Positions 6,641 to 14,335 of a DNA stretch of 16,461 nt are shown piece after piece (the first letter of the stretch is position 1; each line of letters opens with the position of its first letter). This DNA is from an uncultured Mycoplasmatota bacterium. Lineage in GTDB: Bacteria; Bacillota_I; Bacilli_A; RF39; UBA660. The stretch spans positions 1 through 16,461 of the forward strand of contig CANPBV010000028.1 of NCBI GenBank assembly GCA_947572405.1. Reading direction: 5' to 3'. The notes under the pieces were generated by a model. The model saw nothing but the letters and a program-made list of their open reading frames with translations. It ran no database searches and had not been told where the DNA came from. The position numbers and the translations under genes were made by a program.

Positions 6641-9520
6641 ATGTTTCGATTTGATAGAAAAAAAATAAAACAAAATGGCTTATTGATCATGATATTATTG
6701 ATTGCTGTCATCGTATTAATAGGAATTGGTTTGCTCCTTAACAAAGTGGAAAATCAAAATTTGAAAGAAACAGACTTAGAAGAAACTGGAGATAGTAAGG
6801 TAAATTCTTTGGTGATTAATGAAATCATGTCTTCCAATGGTGGAGCCACCTCTGCCCCTGATGGCGGAATTTATGATTGGATTGAATTATATAATGGAAA
6901 TAATTACGATATTCATTTATCAAATTATGGCTTATCCGATGTAGCAGATAAAACAAAATGGGTTTTCCCAGATATAACCATTAAAGCAAAATCATATTTG
7001 GTTGTATATCTATCTGGAACGAAACAAGAAGGTCTTTACGCTAATTTTAAACTCAGTAGTAGCGGAAAAGAAACACTTTCATTAAAAAACAAAAATGGAA
7101 AAGTGATTGATGCTGTGGAAACTGTTTCTTTAAATAAAAATCAAGTAATGGCCAGAAACAATGATGGAAAATGGGTGATAACGAGTTCTTCTACCCCTGG
7201 ATTTATGAACACAGAAGAAGGTAGAACTGCTTATATAGAATCGATAAAAGCAGAAACAAGTGATCTAGAGATTACAGAAGTATTACCAAATAATGCAGGG
7301 CACTTTAAGGACCAATATGGAAACTATAGTGGTTATATAGAAATTAAAAATAAGACGAATAAAATAGTTTCCCTAAAAGAATATGGTTTAGGAGGAGACT
7401 TAATAACACCATTCAAGTGGCAATTTCCAAACATTAAAATTGGTCCAAACGAAACAAAAGTTATTTACACATCAGGAAAAAATGATACAGAAAAAGAATT
7501 ACATGCAAACTTTAAATTGACTTCTAAAAACGGAGTTGCCATTTTAACAAAAGCAGGAAAAATTGTGGATCAAGTCACCTATCATAATTTAGAAAATGGG
7601 TTGGCTTTCATCAAAGAAAACAAATGGATTATAAGCGGAAAAATTAGCCCAGGATATCCAAATACAACAGAAGGATTAGAAAATTTTTCAAAAAAACATT
7701 TAAAAAATAAGGATGGATTAATCATCAATGAAATTATGAATCATAATACTTCCTATCTTGCACAAAATGGAAATCAGTACTATGATTGGATAGAGCTTAA
7801 AAATAACTCTAAAAAGGATATCAACCTAAAAAATTATTATTTAACAACCAATGATAGTAGACCAAATGAATGGCAACTCCCTGACATTACGCTATCACCA
7901 GGAGAATTATATATTGTGATAGCATCAGGGGATGCCGATTTGTCAAATAAGAGTTATCAGCATACAAATTTTAAATTATCAGAAACAGAATCCCTTTATA
8001 TTACAGATGGGAAAAATATTATAGATTCGATGTTTATATCAGAAGTTCCATTAGAATATAGTATGGGTAGGGGAGAAAATTATGGATTTTTCTATTTTAG
8101 TAAACCGACTCCCAAAGGAAAAAATGGAACTGGGATTCTTCAAGTAGCATCCAAAACAGAAGTAAGTCAAGCAGCAGGAATTTATAATAATTCGGAAGGA
8201 ATGAATCTAGAAATAAAGGCAAATGGGACAATATATTATACATTAGATGGAAGTGTTCCAAGCACAAAATCTAGTAAATATACTGGTCCTATTTTTCTTA
8301 AAAAGACAACCGTAGTAAAGAGTATCAATGTAGAAGAGGGAAAAATAGATAGTCCAGTTACAACCAATAGTTATATTATTAATGAAAATCATACACTACC
8401 TGTTATGTCAGTTTCCCTTAACCCGAATGATTTTAAGAGAGTGAGTTCTAATAGTTGGACTGACTTAGAAGTAGCAAGCTATGCTGAGTTTTACGAAGAT
8501 GGGAAAAGCTTTTCTATTCCATGTGGGTTTCGTTTATTTGGTGGTTCTACAAGGGGGATGGCCAAAAAAAGTTTTTCATTAAAATTTAAGAAAAAATATG
8601 GAGAAGCCAGTTTACATTATCCGGTATTTGACAATCGAGATTTTTCTATCTTTAATACATTAGTATTAAGAAGTGGATCACAAGATAGTGAAAATGCATT
8701 CTTGAGGGATATCCTAACAACCTCATTAATGGAAGATAGTGAAGCAGAAGTTCAAAGTTATAAATCTATGATTTTATATATCAATGGGGAATATTGGGGG
8801 GTCTATAACATTAGAGAAAAAGTAGATGATGAATTTCTAAGTAATCATTATAATGTAGATGGGAGCAAAGGAAATATTACAAGAACGGATTATTTAGTAA
8901 GCCTTGGAACAAACAAAGAGTATCAAGATATTGTCAATTATGTGAGCACTCATGATATGAGTAAAAGTTCTAATTATGAATATGTAAAAACAAAGGTGAA
9001 TATCAATAGCCTAATTGACTTTTGGGTAGGAGAAATTTATACAACCAATAATGACATTATCAACAGTAGAGTTTTTTCCCACCCTGATATAGATGATGGG
9101 AAAATGCATTTTATTTTTTATGATTTAGATTACTCTATGTATTTTCCAGAAAATAATTATTATACATTTATGACAAATCCTGAAGGAATGAGTGATTTTA
9201 AAGTGCCAACAGTATTTATGATAAATATGTTTAAAAGTAAAGACTTTAGGAATGATTTTGTAGAAAGATTAAGTTGGAATTTAAAAAATATATGGAAAAA
9301 AGAACATGTTTTAGATAGATTAGATGAAATTTATAACAAATTAAAACCTGAAATGGAGCGAAATCAAAAACGTTGGGGAATGACAATGAAAGATTGGGAT
9401 GACAGTATAAAAATAGTTAGAGAATATATTGAGAAAAGGGAAGGATACTTACTTAGGCAAACAAAGAGCTTCTTTCATTTGAGCAATGCTGATATGGATA
9501 AGTATTTTGGTGATATATGA
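6641..9520 (+). CDS. Membrane-anchored CotH-type kinase with three lamin-tail domains
   Basis: At 959 residues it is far longer than a bare CotH. Order: basic start, one membrane helix at about 14-33 with no cleavage site seen, then extracellular parts. Three lamin-tail (LTD) units begin at LVINEIMSSN (about 57), LEITEVLPNN (about 208) and LIINEIMNHN (about 364), each with a YxWIELxN-like strand. A chitobiase-C/FN3-like module with YYTLDGSVPS (about 530) follows, then the CotH domain at about 590-930. Inside it, GVYNIREKVDDEF (about 720) and FYDLDYSMY (Asp828, Asp830) match conserved CotH kinase motifs. Spore-coat CotH is a Fam20-like protein kinase, but here the anchor and LTDs suggest a vegetative surface role. 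AAAGGAGG precedes the ATG. Its TGA overlaps the next ATG (ATGA). Confidence 0.9.
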   Translation: MFRFDRKKIKQNGLLIMILLIAVIVLIGIGLLLNKVENQNLKETDLEETGDSKVNSLVINEIMSSNGGATSAPDGGIYDWIELYNGNNYDIHLSNYGLSDVADKTKWVFPDITIKAKSYLVVYLSGTKQEGLYANFKLSSSGKETLSLKNKNGKVIDAVETVSLNKNQVMARNNDGKWVITSSSTPGFMNTEEGRTAYIESIKAETSDLEITEVLPNNAGHFKDQYGNYSGYIEIKNKTNKIVSLKEYGLGGDLITPFKWQFPNIKIGPNETKVIYTSGKNDTEKELHANFKLTSKNGVAILTKAGKIVDQVTYHNLENGLAFIKENKWIISGKISPGYPNTTEGLENFSKKHLKNKDGLIINEIMNHNTSYLAQNGNQYYDWIELKNNSKKDINLKNYYLTTNDSRPNEWQLPDITLSPGELYIVIASGDADLSNKSYQHTNFKLSETESLYITDGKNIIDSMFISEVPLEYSMGRGENYGFFYFSKPTPKGKNGTGILQVASKTEVSQAAGIYNNSEGMNLEIKANGTIYYTLDGSVPSTKSSKYTGPIFLKKTTVVKSINVEEGKIDSPVTTNSYIINENHTLPVMSVSLNPNDFKRVSSNSWTDLEVASYAEFYEDGKSFSIPCGFRLFGGSTRGMAKKSFSLKFKKKYGEASLHYPVFDNRDFSIFNTLVLRSGSQDSENAFLRDILTTSLMEDSEAEVQSYKSMILYINGEYWGVYNIREKVDDEFLSNHYNVDGSKGNITRTDYLVSLGTNKEYQDIVNYVSTHDMSKSSNYEYVKTKVNINSLIDFWVGEIYTTNNDIINSRVFSHPDIDDGKMHFIFYDLDYSMYFPENNYYTFMTNPEGMSDFKVPTVFMINMFKSKDFRNDFVERLSWNLKNIWKKEHVLDRLDEIYNKLKPEMERNQKRWGMTMKDWDDSIKIVREYIEKREGYLLRQTKSFFHLSNADMDKYFGDI

Positions 9521-10194
9521 GAAAATATAGACATGAGTTAAAATATATCATTGGTAAAGAACAGGCCTTGATATTACAAACACGTTTAAATAGCATTATG
9601 GAAATTGATGCGAATTCAGTGAATCAAGATTATACCTATAAAATTAGAAGTTTATATTTTGACAATGATAGCTCAGAAGCTTATTATGAAAAGCTAAATG
9701 GAGTATTATATCGGGAAAAATATCGAATTCGGTATTATAATGATGATGACAGTTTTATTCGTTTGGAGCGTAAACTAAAACACAATAATATGACTTCTAA
9801 AGATCAAATTCTCATAACGAGACAAATTTGTGATAAAATAATAAATGGAGAAGTAGAAACATTAGCAGGAACTGGTCTTTTGGAAGAATTTTTAAATGAT
9901 ATTAAAAGAAAGCATTTAAAACCATCAGTCATTGTAGACTATACAAGAATCGCTTATACGTATCCCATTTCAGAAGTTAGAATTACATTTGATTCTAAAA
10001 TAAAATCTGGAAGATATAATTATGATTTATTTGATTATGAACTTCCAACAATACCAGTAATAGAAGATAAAGATGTTGTATTGGAGGTAAAATTTAATGA
10101 AGTTTTACCAGAGGCGATCTCTATTATTTTATCTACAATTCCAATGGCTAGGCAAGCAATATCCAAATTTGCCCTTTGCAGGAGTATAAAATAG
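9517..10194 (+). CDS. VTC domain polyphosphate polymerase
   Basis: A soluble protein of 225 residues made of one VTC domain, a triphosphate-tunnel barrel. In yeast Vtc4 this fold makes polyphosphate from ATP. The basic and acidic tunnel residues are all in place: RHELKY at the N terminus, RSLYFDND (about 44), REKYRIRYY (about 67), RLERK (about 84), DYTRIAY (about 142) and VLEVKF (about 188). No membrane segment, so it should work at the inner membrane face, presumably with the DUF4956 protein encoded next. It starts 4 bases inside the end of the CotH gene, so the two are translationally coupled. This could be a polyphosphate maker or a binder of the same fold; the intact residues favour synthesis. 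Confidence 0.88.
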   Translation: MRKYRHELKYIIGKEQALILQTRLNSIMEIDANSVNQDYTYKIRSLYFDNDSSEAYYEKLNGVLYREKYRIRYYNDDDSFIRLERKLKHNNMTSKDQILITRQICDKIINGEVETLAGTGLLEEFLNDIKRKHLKPSVIVDYTRIAYTYPISEVRITFDSKIKSGRYNYDLFDYELPTIPVIEDKDVVLEVKFNEVLPEAISIILSTIPMARQAISKFALCRSIK

Positions 10195-10205
10195 GAGGAA
10201 TTTTT

Positions 10206-10877
10206 ATGAATTTTATGGATATGATAAAAAAAAGTGTGGTAGAAGAATTTACAGGGACAATTTCTGTCGACAAAATGATTCTATCCTTAATCGTTGCATT
10301 TTTAATCGGATTATTTATAGTTTACATCTATAAAAAAACATATACAGGAGTTGTATACTCAAAATCGTTTTCACTTTGTATTATATTACTTGCTATGGTA
10401 ACAGCGATGATTATTAGAACAATTAGTTCTAATCTAGCACTTTCTCTAGGGATGGTAGGAGCATTATCAATTGTTCGTTTCAGGACTGCTGTAAAAGAAC
10501 CTGTTGATACTGGATTTATGTTTTGGGGCATAACAGCTGGAATTATGTCTGGCGCAGGATTATATTTCGTATCAATATTAGCTTCTATTTTATTAGGATT
10601 ATTATATGTAATTAGTTATAGTATGGGATTTAAAGTGAGTTCCAATTATTTACTGATCATCAAATATGAAGCAGGAGCTCATAGTGAAGTCAATAAGATC
10701 ATGAAGAAAATCAATAAAAAGAAATTAAAAAGTAAAACATTGACGAAAAATGTTATAGAACTTACATTTGAAGTGGAAGTAAAAGATATAAAAGATGATT
10801 TCATCAATCAATTTCAAGGAATAGAAGGAGTAAAAACAGCAAGTTTAATTAGTTACCAAAATGATTTTGGGGCATAG
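10206..10877 (+). CDS. DUF4956 membrane protein
   Basis: 223 residues from ATG 10206, chosen because TAGGAGG precedes it; an earlier in-frame ATG at 10176 lies inside the VTC gene. About four membrane helices (24-42, 54-72, 102-119, 120-141) are followed by a cytoplasmic alpha/beta tail (150-223). Between helices 2 and 3 is the family hallmark GALSIVRFR (85-93), like the loop of MgtC-type proteins. DUF4956 genes commonly stand beside VTC genes in bacteria. I infer a membrane partner or exit path for the VTC product; no biochemical function is established that I know of. Its stop is 13 bases before the next gene. Confidence 0.88.
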   Translation: MNFMDMIKKSVVEEFTGTISVDKMILSLIVAFLIGLFIVYIYKKTYTGVVYSKSFSLCIILLAMVTAMIIRTISSNLALSLGMVGALSIVRFRTAVKEPVDTGFMFWGITAGIMSGAGLYFVSILASILLGLLYVISYSMGFKVSSNYLLIIKYEAGAHSEVNKIMKKINKKKLKSKTLTKNVIELTFEVEVKDIKDDFINQFQGIEGVKTASLISYQNDFGA

Positions 10878-10890
10878 ATAGGAGGCTTTT

Positions 10891-12516
10891 ATGGAAAGGG
10901 AAGAAAAAAAAGAATCAAAAACAGCACTAGAAGAGTCAGTATATTCCTCTCTTAACATTGGCAGTTTTTTAGAATTAAAAAGGAAAGAAAGAGACTTAGA
11001 TAGAAAAAAGGAAACCTCTAACGAGTCAAAAAAAGAAGTTGTCAAAGTAACTCCACTTGTCAAGGAGGAACCCAAAAAAGAGATCATTACAAAAAAGGTA
11101 GTAGCAGCAGTAGAAGAAAAAAAAGTAGACCCAAAAAAGGAAATGGTTCAAAAAGAAGCGCAAAAAAAAGCAGTAAAAACGGAGGAAAGAAAAAACTCTA
11201 GCATTCCTAAAAAAGATGTTGAAGAAACCAAACGGGATCTTCATGAATTGTTGAAAAAAAGAAAGGAAGAATTAGCAAAAGAGTCCGCAAAAAAGGAAAA
11301 AGTAAAAATTGAGGAAGAAAAAAAGGAGGAGACTTCGAAACCCGTTCGAAAGATGGAAAAAGAAACACGAAAAGAAGAAGTATCGGATAGGGAAAAGGAA
11401 CAGAAGAATCGTCAAAAAGAAACTCAGGAAAAAAACTTTCAAAAAGAACAAATGAACAGTAGGAAGAAGAACAAGAAGCAAAAAGAAGCCTCTACAAAAC
11501 TAGGAAAGGGCCTTATCATTGGAATTATCATTTGCGTTATCATGGATTTATTTGCTTGCACAGGACTTTTCTTAACTTATGGACCAGTTTCGTATTTTAG
11601 AAATTTGTTAGTAACTTCAGCAATGACAACCATGAGTCATAAATATTTAGCAAGAACTTTTTATAGTGATAAAACGATTGAAAAAATATTAAGCAATAAT
11701 GTAGTAAAAGAGGTAGATGAAAATACTGATAGTAGTGATATTAACTTTGCAGATGGAAAAGACACAGGCGAGTATGCTTCCATTTATGAAGAACAAATTT
11801 TAAAAAGAGATAAAAACCAGTTGTATAAAGTTATTGATATTGAAGAAAAAAATTATAGAGGCTATTTGGTCGCCATTTATGATGCTTCCCGGATTCAACT
11901 GGTAGGTGCTTCTAATAAAACTAATTATGGTGGTGCCTTTTTAACCAATATTGCAAAACGAGAGGGAGCAAAAGTAGCCATGAATGCGAGTGGTTTCTTT
12001 AATGGAGGCGATAAGGGGAGTACTGCAGTTGGAACAGTCATTATGGATGGAAAAGTTGTATTAAATGGTGGTGCTTCTGGATATGGAGGGGGTCTTTCGG
12101 GATTTAATAAAGATCATGTTTTAGTTTTGACAAGAGATGATCCTGCAACCGCCATTAAAAAAGGGATGGTAGATGCAGTTGAATTTGGACCTTTTCTAAT
12201 CGTGAATGGAAAAGCAGCAGAAATTAAAGGAGATGGAGGATGGGGACTTGCCTCACGAACCGTTTTAGCCCAAAGAAAAGATGGAATTGTATTGTTCTTA
12301 GTAATCGATGGAAGACAAATGGGGTATAGTCTTGGAATTGATATGAATGGTCTCATTAAAATTTTAAAACGATATAATGCTCACAATGCAGTCAATTTAG
12401 ACGGTGGTGGGTCCACTACCCTAGTAGTAGAGGAAAAACTGACTAATCGTCCATGTTGTTCTGTAGACCCAACTAGTAAGCAACGTTATGTTCCAAATGC
12501 TTGGATTGTAAAATAA
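10891..12516 (+). CDS. Membrane-anchored phosphodiester glycosidase (NAGPA/DUF2233 domain) with Lys/Glu-rich tail
   Basis: 541 residues behind TAGGAGG. Residues about 28-205 are an extreme Lys/Glu/Arg-rich, low-complexity, probably helical segment; one membrane helix follows at about 208-229. The C-terminal part (about 310-541) is outside: a phosphodiester glycosidase domain with SRTVLAQRKDG (about 452), LFLVIDGRQ and NLDGGGSTTLVV (Asp504). Human NAGPA, of this family, cleaves GlcNAc-1-phosphodiesters to uncover mannose-6-phosphate; bacterial members often lie in exopolysaccharide or teichoic-acid contexts. Topology follows from the positive tail staying inside. The charged tail is unusual for the family. 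Last gene of the CotH-VTC-DUF4956 operon, ended by a terminator that overlaps its stop codon. Confidence 0.88.
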   Translation: MEREEKKESKTALEESVYSSLNIGSFLELKRKERDLDRKKETSNESKKEVVKVTPLVKEEPKKEIITKKVVAAVEEKKVDPKKEMVQKEAQKKAVKTEERKNSSIPKKDVEETKRDLHELLKKRKEELAKESAKKEKVKIEEEKKEETSKPVRKMEKETRKEEVSDREKEQKNRQKETQEKNFQKEQMNSRKKNKKQKEASTKLGKGLIIGIIICVIMDLFACTGLFLTYGPVSYFRNLLVTSAMTTMSHKYLARTFYSDKTIEKILSNNVVKEVDENTDSSDINFADGKDTGEYASIYEEQILKRDKNQLYKVIDIEEKNYRGYLVAIYDASRIQLVGASNKTNYGGAFLTNIAKREGAKVAMNASGFFNGGDKGSTAVGTVIMDGKVVLNGGASGYGGGLSGFNKDHVLVLTRDDPATAIKKGMVDAVEFGPFLIVNGKAAEIKGDGGWGLASRTVLAQRKDGIVLFLVIDGRQMGYSLGIDMNGLIKILKRYNAHNAVNLDGGGSTTLVVEEKLTNRPCCSVDPTSKQRYVPNAWIVK

Positions 12517-12535
12517 GATGCGAAGCATCTTTTTT
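12515..12535 (+). terminator. Rho-independent terminator of the CotH-VTC operon
   Basis: AAGATGC (12515-12521), loop GAA, GCATCTT (12525-12531), then T residues. The stem uses the last two bases of the TAA stop codon of the glycosidase gene. Confidence 0.88.
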
Positions 12536-12780
12536 CAATCATTTATGAAAACAAAATCCAATCAATAAAAAGTCCATATATTACCCATATTATAATGTTG
12601 ATTTTCAAACAAACATTAAGAAGTAAATATATGAACTATGAGAAGAACATGCCTATATAAGTAAATTGAAAGAAATGAATGTATCTATCAGAGAAAGAGT
12701 TAAATGAAGTCCATCTACTTTTTCTGAATAAAAAAATAGTGATAGAAAATATCAAGGTAGAAGAATAGATTGTATATCCA
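12536..12780. other. Gene-poor stretch with a doubtful 29-codon ORF
   Basis: AT-rich sequence between the operon terminator and the ZIP terminator. The only frame of note is ATG 12679 to TAG 12768, 29 codons starting MYLSEKEL, without a convincing ribosome site or promoter. It may be a gene remnant or chance. I see no repeats, tRNA or conserved motif here. Confidence 0.3.
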
Positions 12781-12808
12781 AAAACACGACTTTTATAAAT
12801 CGTGTTTT
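12781..12808 (-). terminator. Terminator between convergent genes
   Basis: AAAACACGA (12781-12789) pairs with TCGTGTTTT (12800-12808) around a 10-base loop. Read on the minus strand it follows the ZIP gene by about 50 bases and ends in a T run, and the plus-strand tail is T-rich too, so it may work both ways. Confidence 0.75.
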
Positions 12809-12860
12809 CTTAAGTGAATGACATTGCAAATATTTGCTGTTTTTTTAGATGGTATCTTAT

Positions 12861-13658
12861 TTATCCAAGGGCAATATCTAAAATCATCATAATAGAAAAC
12901 CCAATTAAAGTAAATAATGCCATCAAATCTTTTTTCTTGTTGGTTTGACTTTCTGGAACAAGTTCTTCAACAACTACATAAATCATAGCTCCAGCAGCGA
13001 ATGCTAGTAAAAATGGTAATAAAATTCGAACTTTCATTACTAAAATAGCGCCTATAACACCTGCAATTGGTTCCACAATACCACTTAATTGCCCCACAAA
13101 GAAAGCTTTATTTCTGCTCATTCCATCTCTTCTAAGAGGCATACTCACAGCAGTTCCTTCTGGAAAATTTTGAAGTCCAATTCCCAAAGCTAAGGTCCAA
13201 GCAGCTGCCAATGTTGCACCCTCTAACCCATAAATGACAGAACCAAAAGCTACTCCAACAGCCATACCTTCTGGGATATTGTGTAAAGTAATAGAACTTA
13301 CTAACATAATAGAGCGTTTTAAGCCAGATACCTTATTTGATGATTTTTTTTCAAAAATGTCATATAGTTTATCCCCAATAAATAATAATAATCCGCCACA
13401 AAAGAAGCCAATGAAAACAACAAGCCATGGAATTAAATTTAGACTTTCTGACATGGTAATAGCTGGTGCGATGAGAGAAAAGAAAGAAGCAGAAATCATA
13501 ACACCTGCTGCAAAACCAAGCATTCCATCCATTAAATTTTTATTAATTTTTTTAAAAAAATAAACGAAAGAAGCCCCAATTGCAGTAATACTCCAAGTAA
13601 ATAAAGTCGCAAGTAGTGCTTGCCAAATAGGATTCAAAGATAATATATAATCAAACAT
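12861..13658 (-). CDS. ZIP family divalent metal transporter
   Basis: A 265-residue polytopic membrane protein of the ZIP (ZupT/GufA-like) family, importing zinc or similar divalent ions. About eight membrane helices are apparent. The metal site motifs in helices 4 and 5 are intact: HNIPEG (His126, Asn127, Glu130) and QNFPEG (Gln163, Asn164, Glu167), and EELVPES (231-237) is conserved. The Gln-for-His change in the second motif occurs in bacterial GufA-type members. ATG 13658 is preceded on its strand by GGAGGG. It is transcribed away from the intron-bearing operon, with about 140 bp between them. Confidence 0.92.
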   Translation of the reverse strand: MFDYILSLNPIWQALLATLFTWSITAIGASFVYFFKKINKNLMDGMLGFAAGVMISASFFSLIAPAITMSESLNLIPWLVVFIGFFCGGLLLFIGDKLYDIFEKKSSNKVSGLKRSIMLVSSITLHNIPEGMAVGVAFGSVIYGLEGATLAAAWTLALGIGLQNFPEGTAVSMPLRRDGMSRNKAFFVGQLSGIVEPIAGVIGAILVMKVRILLPFLLAFAAGAMIYVVVEELVPESQTNKKKDLMALFTLIGFSIMMILDIALG

Positions 13659-13676
13659 AAGTAACCCTCCACAATA

Positions 13677-13717
13677 TAGAATATTCTAAATTGCGAAATG
13701 GGAATGGGCACTGTCAA
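13677..13717 (-). promoter_or_regulatory. Upstream region of the ZIP gene with a 12-bp palindrome
   Basis: TTGACA lies on the minus strand at 13717-13712, but no good -10 box stands 16-18 bases further. The perfect palindrome TAGAATATTCTA (13677-13688) is between that box and the ribosome site. A metalloregulator operator is conceivable; AT-richness makes chance possible. Confidence 0.3.
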
Positions 13718-13777
13718 GTATGAGTAAGATGAAATAAAAAAATTTTAAAAAATTTCTCTTGTATAAAAAAAATGCGT

Positions 13778-13783
13778 TATAAT
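13778..13783 (+). promoter_or_regulatory. Promoter -10 box of the intron-lipoprotein transcript
   Basis: A perfect TATAAT. The -35 region is poor (TTTCTC or TCTCTT at 18-19 or 17 bases). Transcription should start near 13790, which leaves a first exon of only about nine bases, ending AGGAGCG at 13798. Confidence 0.55.
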
Positions 13784-13791
13784 AAAAATAT

Positions 13792-13798
13792 AGGAGCG
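13792..13798 (+). promoter_or_regulatory. Shine-Dalgarno in exon 1, also the intron's IBS1
   Basis: AGGAG (13792-13796) followed by CG. The last six exon bases, GGAGCG (13793-13798), are exactly complementary to CGCTCC at 13958-13963 in the intron, as expected for IBS1/EBS1. After splicing, AGGAG would stand six bases before ATG 14336. Without splicing it is 539 bases away. Confidence 0.75.
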
Positions 13799-14331
13799 GT
13801 GTGTCAGTTCGGCGTATGTCATATAATTAGTGGGAAGCCAGTCTGATAATCCCTAGCAGAGATAGAGTCAAAGGGAAAACAAGAATTTGAGCTGTAACGC
13901 GAAGGTGTGAAGTTATTGAGCCTCGTAAAAGTATATATAGATAGCTACTGATGTTATCGCTCCAACAGTAAGTAATATCGATAATATCGTTAATACAAGA
14001 TATTATGAGAAATCTACTGAGGTCTTTAGGACATGCGAGTTTTACATTGTTATTACATGTGTACCTGAGAGAACTTATAACAGGTTTAATACACCAATAG
14101 TAATGGTAATGAATATACCAGGACTTGAATAACCCGAGAGTTAATAAAATAATAAGAGAAGTTCCAATTGCTAAACCTAAAATAGATAAAGATATTTGGT
14201 GTTGGAATATATAAGATTATTTGAAGAGCCTATTGTCTTAGTAGGGCACGATGGGTTCTGTGAGGGGAGATGGGACAATCCCACTAGCTAAGGAGAAAGA
14301 GAGGTGTTGTCGAGACTTGTCTACTCGACAT
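13799..14331 (+). ncRNA. ORF-less group II intron
   Basis: The 5' end is GTGTG (family consensus GUGYG). Domain V is at 14226-14258: lower stem GAGCC/GGTTC with the AGC triad at 14227-14229 and a two-base AC bulge at 14248-14249. The phrase TTCTGTGAGGGG follows, as in many bacterial group II introns. Domain VI is TGTCGAG (14308-14314) with CTCGACA (14324-14330) and a bulged A at 14323, eight bases before the 3' end. EBS1 13958-13963 pairs six of six with IBS1, and the preceding T13957 could pair with the first 3' exon base A14332. IBS2/EBS2 may be ATATA (13788-13792) with TATAT (about 13932-13938). The domain IV stem TTCCAA/TTGGAA (14162-14167, 14202-14207) is tiny and holds no reverse transcriptase. 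The 3' boundary is uncertain by two bases. Confidence 0.88.
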
Positions 14332-14335
14332 ATCT

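Noticed and set aside
12825..12847. GCAAATATTTGC followed by T residues as a second terminator
   Set aside because: The palindrome leaves almost no loop and a stem of only about four usable pairs; the hairpin at 12781-12808 is a better explanation.
13234..13563. A 109-codon plus-strand frame inside the ZIP gene
   Set aside because: It is the antisense of a well-conserved ZIP transporter and has no ribosome site or recognisable domain.
13799..14331. A riboswitch, T-box or large structured regulatory RNA instead of an intron
   Set aside because: The GTGTG start, the domain V and VI hairpins with bulged A, and the six-base EBS1/IBS1 match at the predicted junction together fit a group II intron and no leader family I know.
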